Part shown: piece by piece, positions 30,679 through 37,082 of the stretch
Numbering within the stretch: position 1 is the first letter of the stretch
How the letters are laid out: each line of letters starts with the position of its first letter
Source of the DNA: an uncultured Pelagibacteraceae bacterium
GTDB lineage: Bacteria > Pseudomonadota > Alphaproteobacteria > Pelagibacterales > Pelagibacteraceae
Direction: 5' to 3'
NCBI GenBank assembly: GCA_902588855.1
Contig: CACIQS010000001.1
Coordinates: 1-37,082, forward strand
DNA: 37,082 nucleotides
The notes under the pieces: model-generated
Database searches by the model: none
What the model saw: only the letters and a program-made list of their open reading frames with translations
What the model was told of the DNA's origin: nothing
Translations under genes and position numbers: made by a program

Positions 30679-31998
30679 ATGACCATTAATAACAAAAATA
30701 TAGATAATCTTTTTTATATTTTTGTTACATCCCATCTAATTTTTTGGACTTTGATTCCAACTGTTACAAATCACAATTTACCTTTAGATACAATTGAGGC
30801 TTTAGCTTGGGGAAGTAATTTGGATTGGGGTTTTAACAAGCACCCTCCTATGAGTGCTTTTTTTATTGAAGTATTTTTTCAAATTTTTGGTTCACAAGAT
30901 TGGGCTTATTATCTATTAAGCCAAATATTTGTAATTATTTCTTTTTATTATGTATTTAAACTTTCTAATGAAATACATAAAAATAAATATCTTGGCTTAA
31001 TTTCAGTTTTATTAATTGAAACGATTTATTTTTATAATTTTACTACACCTGAGTTTAACGTAAATGTATGCCAGTTACCTTTTTGGTCTTTAACAGCTTA
31101 TTATTCTTGGAAAATTTATAGTGGTAAAAATATTAAATTTTGGGATTGTTTTTTAATAGGTTTATTTGGTGCATTAGGATTTTTATCAAAATATTTATTT
31201 GTCTACTTATTAGTTTCAATAGCTTCTTTATTTATTTATTTAATTATTAAAAAAGATAGAAAGTTTGATTTTAAATACTTGATTATTATTGAAGTTTTTA
31301 TAGTTGCTTTAGTTCCTCACTTAATTTGGCTTAATAATAATGAATTCATAACAATTACTTATGGACTTGCAAGAACTGGTTTGGAGCAATCAAGTTTTAT
31401 AGATCATATCAAATTTCCGTTATTTTTCTTAGGAAAACAAATTGGTTTATTAATTCCATTTATATTTTTAACCTGGTTATTGGTAAAAAAAATTAAATTT
31501 AAAATAAATTTTAAAGATAAAAATTTATTATTTTTGTTAACAATTAATCTTTTGCCAATTGTTCTAATGTTTTTAACTTCGTTGATAACAGGATCAAAAA
31601 TTAGATCAATGTGGATGACACCGTTTTATTTATTCTTTGGAACAATGGTTATTTATTTATTCCAGTCACAAATAAATTTAAAAAAACTAAAATCTTTTAT
31701 GGTCGGATTTTTGTTCTTTTTCTTTTTATCACCTGTTCTTTACGCTTATGTTTCAGTTTCACAAGACAATAAAAGAACAGACTATCCGGGAAAAGAAATT
31801 GCTATGAAAACTCAATATGCATGGAGCCAGCAATTCAACTCTAAGATTAATGTAGTACTAGGAGATGAATGGAATGCTGGAAACCTATCATATCATTTAA
31901 AATCAAGACCAGTTTGGGAAGGTATAGTTAAAAGAGAAAAACTTGATCAATTGAAAGATTATATGTGTCTTGATAGTATTTGTGTTGGATCAAGATAA
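30679..31998 (+). CDS. GT39-like (GT-C) membrane glycosyltransferase
   Basis: A 439-aa polytopic protein with about ten hydrophobic helices. The first large loop holds LDTIEALAWGSNLDWGFNKHPPMSAFF, the acidic and KHPP motif of GT39 / ArnT-like enzymes. These take a sugar from a polyprenyl-phosphate carrier and transfer it to protein or lipid A on the periplasmic face. The C-terminal soluble part (about 360-439) includes GDEWNAGNLSYHL. The adjacent GT2 gene, 3 nt downstream, could make the polyprenyl-phosphate sugar. There is no Shine-Dalgarno; a 16-bp palindrome TTATAAATATTTATAA abuts the ATG. Confidence 0.78.
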   Translation: MTINNKNIDNLFYIFVTSHLIFWTLIPTVTNHNLPLDTIEALAWGSNLDWGFNKHPPMSAFFIEVFFQIFGSQDWAYYLLSQIFVIISFYYVFKLSNEIHKNKYLGLISVLLIETIYFYNFTTPEFNVNVCQLPFWSLTAYYSWKIYSGKNIKFWDCFLIGLFGALGFLSKYLFVYLLVSIASLFIYLIIKKDRKFDFKYLIIIEVFIVALVPHLIWLNNNEFITITYGLARTGLEQSSFIDHIKFPLFFLGKQIGLLIPFIFLTWLLVKKIKFKINFKDKNLLFLLTINLLPIVLMFLTSLITGSKIRSMWMTPFYLFFGTMVIYLFQSQINLKKLKSFMVGFLFFFFLSPVLYAYVSVSQDNKRTDYPGKEIAMKTQYAWSQQFNSKINVVLGDEWNAGNLSYHLKSRPVWEGIVKREKLDQLKDYMCLDSICVGSR

Positions 31999-32001
31999 TC
32001 T

Positions 32002-32871
32002 ATGAAATATGTAATTTTAGTACCAGTTTATAATGACCGTGAATCTTTAAAGTTACTAATTGAAAATATTAATAATGAGATAAAAGGTTTAAATTCAGAA
32101 ATATCATTAGTGATAATTAATGATGCCTCTTCACAACAAATTATTGATGAATACTCAAATACTGAAAACATTCACTCAATTGAAATAATAAATATGAAAG
32201 AAAACAGAGGTCATGCAAGATGTATTGCTTCTGGTTTGAAATATATTTATGAAAAAAAGGAGTTCGATTATGTAATTCCGATGGATGGCGATGGCGAAGA
32301 TAGACCAGAAGAAATTAAAAACTTTGTTGAATTGTCAAAGGAAGCTGGAAACAGATCTATAATTGGTGAAAGGGTTAAAAGATCAGAAAATATGATCTTT
32401 AAATTATGTTACCAATTTCACAAATTTTTAACTTTTGCTTTTACTGGGCAATCTATAAAATTTGGTAATTTTACATGTCTTTCAAAAGCAACTATTAAAA
32501 AATTGTTAGAAGAAAAAGCTACTTGGAATAGTTTTTCGGGATCCTTAAAAAAAATAGAAAAAGATTTAATTTTTTCTCCATCAATTAGGGGCAAAAGGTA
32601 TTTTGGTCCATCTCAAATGAGTTTCTTTAAATTATTAAAACACTCATTATCAATAATAAGTGTATTTAGAAAAACAGTATTAATTCGTTCAGCTTTATTT
32701 ATTGTTTTTTATATCTTGTTAATTAAAAATAATGCGTCAATCGTTACATCATTGCCTTTAGTTTTGTTATTAATAATGATTTATTCAATTTCTAGTTTAG
32801 CTTTAAGAGAAAATATTGAAGAATTTAATAATTCCTTAACAAATATCCACGATATTGATAAAATAAAATAA
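32002..32871 (+). CDS. Family 2 glycosyltransferase, polyprenyl-phosphate-sugar synthase-like
   Basis: At 289 aa it has an N-terminal GT-A domain (VILVPVYNDRESLKLLIENI, about 3-22), the nucleotide-sugar/metal motif MDGDGED in the place of DPM/GtrB's DAD..., and a C-terminal membrane hairpin (about 228-268). It differs from typical GtrB in the lack of a longer linker and in the DGDGED spacing. Such enzymes load a sugar onto undecaprenyl- or dolichyl-phosphate. The tight spacing with the GT39 gene upstream and the DUF1800 gene 2 nt downstream suggests one transcript. The sugar is unknown. Confidence 0.8.
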   Translation: MKYVILVPVYNDRESLKLLIENINNEIKGLNSEISLVIINDASSQQIIDEYSNTENIHSIEIINMKENRGHARCIASGLKYIYEKKEFDYVIPMDGDGEDRPEEIKNFVELSKEAGNRSIIGERVKRSENMIFKLCYQFHKFLTFAFTGQSIKFGNFTCLSKATIKKLLEEKATWNSFSGSLKKIEKDLIFSPSIRGKRYFGPSQMSFFKLLKHSLSIISVFRKTVLIRSALFIVFYILLIKNNASIVTSLPLVLLLIMIYSISSLALRENIEEFNNSLTNIHDIDKIK

Positions 32872-32873
32872 GT

Positions 32874-34310
32874 ATGAAAAACTTTTTTAGAAAAGTTGCT
32901 TTTGGCATAGGGCCAAATGAAGAAGTTCCTTCTGATCCACTTAACTGGGCATTAAATCAAATTGATCAAATTCCTGAATTTTCATGGAAGGGAAAAATTC
33001 TTACAGAAAAAGAATTGAGAGGTCATTATAGAGATTGGGTTTACGGTGATAGAAAAGTTTTAAGAAAAAAATATAAAGATAATAAAAATCTTTACAAAGT
33101 TCATAAAGATCAATTAAGACATGAGACAGGACAAAAATTCTGGGAGTCGTTAGAGATATCTATTAGACATAATGAGGCAATAAATAGTAATAACCCAGTC
33201 CTCGCAAAACTATGGATGTTCTGGGGAAACTTTTTTGCAATCAGTGAAAAAGATTTTTTAGCTAATTATTCTACAGGTGCTTATCAAAGAGAAATAATCT
33301 GGCCAAATTTAAACCAGTCGTTTGAAAAAATGGTTTATGATGTAACTACATCATGGGCAATGATTCATCATTTAGATAACAGCGAAAGTGCAGGTCCAAA
33401 AAGTGCTACCGCTAGTGAAGATTGGAGAAGAAAAAAGAAGGAACCTGCTACAATAAATGAAAACCATGCAAGAGAACTTATGGAGCTTCATACAATTTCT
33501 CCTAAAGCAGGCTATACCCAAGAGGACGTGATTCAATTGGCCTATATAATGACTGGTTGGCAACACAGATGGAGTAAAAAAAATTTAGAAACAGGCAACA
33601 TCTGGTTTAATTCTGAATATCATCAAATAGGGAAAAAGAATGTTTTAGGCAAAGAATATAAAAAGGGAAAAAAAGCTTTAGCGGTTGTAATTAAAGATTT
33701 AGTTAACCACCCTAATTGTAGAGACTTTGTAGCTGAAAGACTTTGTAGATATTTAATTACTGATGATCCAACTCAAGAGATGAAGCAACCAATTATTGAT
33801 GCATTTCAAAAATCAGATGGTCATATACCAGAAATTCATAAGGCAGCTATAAAAGTTGCTTTCGAATACAATGATAAATATAAAAAATTTCAGACACCAG
33901 AAAATTGGTTTATTCAAGTTGCAAAAATTTCAGATTTAAATTGGCCACCCTCACCAGATTTAATGGATAAATACGAACTTGGTCAAAAACCGTTGGATTC
34001 ACAACGTAAGCCTCAGCGGTTATTAGAAAATATTGGCCATCATCCTTATAGAGCAAAACAGCCAAATGGTTGGTCGGATCATTCCGATGATTGGATTTCA
34101 CCAGAATTACTAATCAGAAGACTAGTTTATGCAAAAGCAAGCTTTAATTTTAATAAAATGGAAAATACCAAAAAAGCAGAATATTATGAAAAAATAGTTG
34201 AAAAAAACTTCAACAACCCAAGTAAAATTATGAAATATTTAAATCAGAAAAGCAGATCTGTTGCAAAACATACTTTACTTTTTAATCACCCGGAGTTTTT
34301 AAAAGCATGA
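32874..34310 (+). CDS. DUF1800 family protein
   Basis: A 478-aa protein of the DUF1800 family, of unknown biochemistry. Recognisable blocks are LWMFWGNFFAIS (compare the family's FWHNHFA), a YQREIIWPNLNQSFEKMVYDVTTSWAMIHHLDNSES block, INENHARELMELHTI (family NENYARELLELHT) and YTQEDVIQLAYIMTGWQ. No signal peptide is obvious, though many homologues are exported. DUF1800 genes almost always sit beside DUF1501 genes, as here, where the stop overlaps the next start by 4 nt (ATGA). The pair is widespread in marine bacteria and is sometimes associated with surface-polymer loci; the upstream glycosylation genes fit that idea loosely. Confidence 0.88.
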   Translation: MKNFFRKVAFGIGPNEEVPSDPLNWALNQIDQIPEFSWKGKILTEKELRGHYRDWVYGDRKVLRKKYKDNKNLYKVHKDQLRHETGQKFWESLEISIRHNEAINSNNPVLAKLWMFWGNFFAISEKDFLANYSTGAYQREIIWPNLNQSFEKMVYDVTTSWAMIHHLDNSESAGPKSATASEDWRRKKKEPATINENHARELMELHTISPKAGYTQEDVIQLAYIMTGWQHRWSKKNLETGNIWFNSEYHQIGKKNVLGKEYKKGKKALAVVIKDLVNHPNCRDFVAERLCRYLITDDPTQEMKQPIIDAFQKSDGHIPEIHKAAIKVAFEYNDKYKKFQTPENWFIQVAKISDLNWPPSPDLMDKYELGQKPLDSQRKPQRLLENIGHHPYRAKQPNGWSDHSDDWISPELLIRRLVYAKASFNFNKMENTKKAEYYEKIVEKNFNNPSKIMKYLNQKSRSVAKHTLLFNHPEFLKA

Positions 34311-35458
34311 AGATATCAAGAAGAGATTTTTTAAAAACTACTGCTCTAACTTCATTATATTTTGCTGGTTTTGGAGGAATAAGTAATGCAAATGCAGGAA
34401 CAAAGAAGAATTTAGTAATAATTATGTTACGAGGTGGAATGGATGGCTTATGTGCTATTCCAGTTAAAGGTGACAAAAATTTTGAAAAATTAAGAAGCAA
34501 AATTAACCTCGATAGAACTTTAAAATTAACTTCTGATTTTGATTTACACCCTGCATTAAAAACATTTAAAAGTCTTTGGGATGAAAATTTAAGTGCCGCA
34601 GTGCATGCAACAAATATTCCATACACAGGTAGGTCACATTTTGATGGTCAAAATTTAATGGAGTCTGGAGGAAAAATTCCTTACCAAGAAAAAACAGGTT
34701 GGCTTGGAAGAGGAATGAAGACAGCAGGACTAACAGGAAAAGGATTAGCTTTAGCTTTACCTATGCCTTTATTAATTAGAGGTGTTCCAATGAACAACAA
34801 CTACTTTCCTGTAGGTCGTTATCTGCCATATCCTAATACTTTAGAAATAATTAAAAGTGCATATGAAGAATATGATGAAAAATTGTTAAGCGAAAATTTA
34901 GAAATAATTTTAACAAGAGATTTTAATAATAGATCAAGTGATGATGCTTGGATTTTAGCCTCAAGTGCTGGAACTGAGTTGTCAAAACCAGATGGACCTA
35001 AAGTTGCAGTTTTTGAAGTAGATGGCTTTGATACGCATGCTGCACAAGGTGCAACTGATGGTGCGCATGCAGACTGCTTATCAGATTATGATAACATTAT
35101 TAGATCTTTAAAATCATCAATGTCAAAAGAAGCATTTGATAATACTTTAGTTTTAACTCTAACAGAATTTGGAAGAACAATTAAACAGAACAGTAGTAAT
35201 GGAACTGAACATGGTTATGGTTCGGCTATTTTAATGGCCGGGGGATTACTTAAAAAAGCACAAGTTCATACAGACTGGCCAGGATTAAAGAAAAAAGAAT
35301 TATTCGAAGGAAGAGATTTAAATTCAACTATTGATGCAAGATCTGTCTATGCATCTGCAATGTCTAAAGTCTTTGATGTCGAATTTGAGAGAATTCAAAA
35401 AGACGTTTTTTGGGGTGATAAATTAAACAACTTATCCGATAAACTTTTTAAAGCCTAA
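34307..35458 (+). CDS. DUF1501 family protein with Tat signal
   Basis: At 383 aa it begins with a twin-arginine signal MKISRRDFLKTTALTSLYFAGFGG (SRRDFLK) and then NLVIIMLRGGMDGL, the DUF1501 N-terminal motif. Later blocks are THAAQGATDGAHADCLSDYD and TLTEFGRTIKQNSSNGTEHGYG, matching the alkaline-phosphatase-like fold (sulfatase/phosphatase superfamily) of DUF1501. It would be exported folded to the periplasm, usually together with a DUF1800 partner. The start is chosen by the Tat signal and the ATGA overlap with the DUF1800 gene. The enzymatic activity is unknown. Confidence 0.9.
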   Translation: MKISRRDFLKTTALTSLYFAGFGGISNANAGTKKNLVIIMLRGGMDGLCAIPVKGDKNFEKLRSKINLDRTLKLTSDFDLHPALKTFKSLWDENLSAAVHATNIPYTGRSHFDGQNLMESGGKIPYQEKTGWLGRGMKTAGLTGKGLALALPMPLLIRGVPMNNNYFPVGRYLPYPNTLEIIKSAYEEYDEKLLSENLEIILTRDFNNRSSDDAWILASSAGTELSKPDGPKVAVFEVDGFDTHAAQGATDGAHADCLSDYDNIIRSLKSSMSKEAFDNTLVLTLTEFGRTIKQNSSNGTEHGYGSAILMAGGLLKKAQVHTDWPGLKKKELFEGRDLNSTIDARSVYASAMSKVFDVEFERIQKDVFWGDKLNNLSDKLFKA

Positions 35459-35466
35459 TCAAAAAC

Positions 35467-35475
35467 TTATCCACA
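35467..35475 (+). other. Isolated DnaA-box-like 9-mer
   Basis: TTATCCACA is a perfect match to the DnaA box consensus, in the 68-nt spacer before guaC. A single box is not an origin; it could affect guaC transcription or be chance. Confidence 0.35.
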
Positions 35476-35526
35476 GCCTATAATTTGAATTGAAATAGTA
35501 TTGTAGAAAATATAGCCTTCTCATCG

Positions 35527-36561
35527 ATGAGAATTGAAGAAGAACTTAAGCTAGATTACTCTGATGTCTTGTTCAGACCTAAGAGAAGTACACTAAAAAG
35601 TCGAAAAGACGTCAATCTTCTTAGAACTTACAGATTTAAATATAGTAAAAATGAATGGTCAGGCATTCCTATTATGGCAGCCAATATGGATGGTGTAGGT
35701 GAATTAAGTATTGCTGAAAAACTAAATGATTATCAAATGATCACATGTTTAACAAAACAACATGACGTAAAAAAAATAAAAGAAAATAAAAATATTAAAA
35801 AAATCTATCCAAATATTGCTCTTAGCGTTGGTATTAAAAAAGAGGACTTTCAAAATTTAGATAAGGTTTTAAAAGAATTTAGTTTTTTTAAATTCATTTG
35901 TATTGATGTTGCAAATGGTTACTCAGAGCATTTCACAAATTTTATAAAATCAGTAAGAGATAAATATCCAACAAAAACTATTATTGCTGGTAACGTTGTA
36001 ACTGCTGACATGACACAAGAATTAGTATTAAGTGGTGCAGATATAGTAAAAGTTGGAATAGGACCTGGAAGTGTTTGTACAACCAGAATTCAAACTGGAG
36101 TAGGGTACCCACAATTGAGTGCTGTTATTGAATGTGCAGATGCAGCTCATGGTCTTGGTGCTCATGTAATCGCAGATGGAGGATGCACATGTCCTGGTGA
36201 TGTTGCAAAAGGTTTTGGAGGTGGTGCAGATTTTGTAATGCTTGGTGGAATGTTAGCGGGTCATGATGAAGGAAAAGGTAAAATAGTAAAAGTTAATGGA
36301 TCTAAATATATTGAATTCTATGGATCAAGTTCAGAAGTTGCTAACAAAAAACATTATGGTGGGTTAGCAGATTACAGAAGTAGCGAGGGAAGAAAAGTTA
36401 GAGTAAAATACAGAGGTAAAATAAACGATACAGTTTTAAATATTCTTGGTGGTGTAAGAAGTAGTTGTACTTATGTGGGAGCACCCTCACTTAAACAATT
36501 AAGTAAATGTACTACTTTTGTAAGAGTTTCTAGTCAATTTAATGATACTTTTATTAAATAA
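35527..36561 (+). CDS. guaC: GMP reductase
   Basis: Reduces GMP to IMP with NADPH, linking guanine salvage back to adenine nucleotides. At 344 aa it is a TIM barrel of the IMPDH/GMPR family without CBS domains. The catalytic Cys is C184 in GIGPGSVCTTRIQTGVGYPQ, the GMPR version of the loop. KLDYSDVLFRPKRS at the N-terminus and DGGCTCPGDVAKGFGGGADFVMLGGMLAGHDE are further GMPR marks. No Shine-Dalgarno is visible. Its last 20 nt overlap the start of the glycoside hydrolase gene. Confidence 0.95.
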   Translation: MRIEEELKLDYSDVLFRPKRSTLKSRKDVNLLRTYRFKYSKNEWSGIPIMAANMDGVGELSIAEKLNDYQMITCLTKQHDVKKIKENKNIKKIYPNIALSVGIKKEDFQNLDKVLKEFSFFKFICIDVANGYSEHFTNFIKSVRDKYPTKTIIAGNVVTADMTQELVLSGADIVKVGIGPGSVCTTRIQTGVGYPQLSAVIECADAAHGLGAHVIADGGCTCPGDVAKGFGGGADFVMLGGMLAGHDEGKGKIVKVNGSKYIEFYGSSSEVANKKHYGGLADYRSSEGRKVRVKYRGKINDTVLNILGGVRSSCTYVGAPSLKQLSKCTTFVRVSSQFNDTFIK

Positions 36562-37082
36562 AAAATTATTAATTATTTTATTATCATTTTTAATCTTAAC
36601 TAACTTTGCAAATTCTGAATCTAAATTTGGTGAATTAACAGAAATGCGTGATGAAAAAATGAGAGGTAAAGATGGTCAATGGGTTAGACCTCATCCTGGA
36701 CCATTTATTTGGAATCATATTGAAAGTAAAAAAGGAAATTTCTTTTGGGATGATGTAGATCAATATGTTGTCTATGCACAAGAGCATAATCAAACAATTT
36801 TAGCAACTATTTGGCCTCATACTAATTGGGATCAAAAATCATGCAAAAGAAAAAAGGCCAAAAGTCCTTTTGGAAAACGTTTTACAAAATATTTAAGCAA
36901 ACCATGTTCAATGGATGACTATAAAAACTTTCTTATAAAGTTAGTTGATCGTTATGATGGAGATGGGTCAAACGATATGCCTGGATTAACTAAACCTATA
37001 AAATATTGGGATGTAATGAATGAGCCTGAGTTTAAAATGTTCTTTAAAGGAAGCAAGGAAGACTTTATTGAAACCTTTAATT
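36542..37082 (+). CDS. Secreted glycoside hydrolase-like protein, clan GH-A (3' end outside window)
   Basis: Not in the ORF track because the window ends inside it. From ATG 36542 the frame is open for 180 codons to the edge. It starts with a signal peptide (MILLLNKKLLIILLSFLILTNFANS), then FGELTEMRDEKMRGKDGQWVRPHPGPFIW, FFWDDVDQYVVYAQEHNQTILATIWPH and IKYWDVMNEPEFK. The WDVMNEPE pattern is the acid/base N-E-P motif at the end of a TIM-barrel beta-4 strand in clan GH-A (GH5/GH10/GH39-like), and earlier WPH and Y residues fit. The ATG overlaps guaC by 20 nt; later in-frame ATGs would lose the signal peptide. The substrate cannot be inferred. Confidence 0.72.
   Translation, partial: MILLLNKKLLIILLSFLILTNFANSESKFGELTEMRDEKMRGKDGQWVRPHPGPFIWNHIESKKGNFFWDDVDQYVVYAQEHNQTILATIWPHTNWDQKSCKRKKAKSPFGKRFTKYLSKPCSMDDYKNFLIKLVDRYDGDGSNDMPGLTKPIKYWDVMNEPEFKMFFKGSKEDFIETFN

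Noticed and set aside
33372-34626. Minus-strand frames across DUF1800/DUF1501 (33372..33566, 33910..34101, 34282..34626)
   Set aside because: Antisense shadows of recognised families.
35467-35475. Replication origin
   Set aside because: One DnaA box only, no cluster, no AT-rich unwinding element with repeats, and no dnaA/dnaN/parAB neighbours.

Overview
The window looks like a streamlined, low-GC alphaproteobacterial chromosome of the SAR11 / Candidatus Pelagibacter type. The sequence is strongly AT-rich. Genes sit nose to tail with spacers of 0-100 nt or overlap by 1-20 nt, and Shine-Dalgarno sites are often weak or absent. It carries a proteorhodopsin followed by ferredoxin and ferredoxin-NADP reductase genes, and an alphaproteobacterial-type DksA with a degenerate zinc finger. 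The SAR11 assignment is an inference from these traits; no database search was run. No phage, insertion sequence, CRISPR array or rRNA is visible, and there is no gene-free stretch over 300 nt.

Layout. (1) 1-10.9 kb is housekeeping: the 3' part of ligA, pepP and uvrD (minus strand), an AsmA-like membrane-anchored protein, fumC, a MazG-like pyrophosphohydrolase, and nadC-nadA of NAD synthesis. A tRNA-Leu(GAG) with its own good promoter follows. (2) 11-14.7 kb holds ygfZ and two amidohydrolases, a dihydroorotase and a dihydropyrimidinase/hydantoinase. (3) 14.7-23.5 kb is a catabolic/uptake block. A near-consensus sigma-70 promoter leads into a roughly 120-nt leader containing a 40-bp unit repeated twice in tandem (39/40 identical). 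That unit can fold as an H-type pseudoknot. Then come a TRAP transporter (dctP, strong terminator, dctQ, dctM), a DapA-family lyase, a 971-aa fusion of three subunits that are normally separate (HcnA/HcnB/HcnC type), an EamA permease, the apparent C-terminal scrap of a deleted amidohydrolase, and an M20 peptidase homologue lacking two expected metal ligands. The DapA-like lyase with an Hcn-type dehydrogenase resembles hydroxyproline or opine catabolism, so the transporter may import such an amino acid. (4) 23.5-29.9 kb is the light and energy block: an SMR exporter and a PrpE-type acyl-CoA synthetase (minus strand), then divergently a proteorhodopsin predicted to be blue-absorbing, a terminator, a fatty-acid desaturase, a [2Fe-2S] ferredoxin, a TrxR-type ferredoxin reductase and a nu-class-like GST. 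The ferredoxin and reductase would be a natural electron supply for the desaturase. (5) 29.9-37.1 kb holds a possible 31-aa membrane peptide, dksA with a clear promoter, a polyprenyl-phosphate glycosylation pair (GT39 + GT2), a DUF1800/DUF1501 export pair, guaC, and the start of a secreted clan GH-A glycoside hydrolase missed by the ORF track because the window ends inside it.

The best candidate for something undescribed is the duplicated structured leader in front of the TRAP operon (14771-14850), together with the fused dehydrogenase and the eroded gene pair downstream of it.
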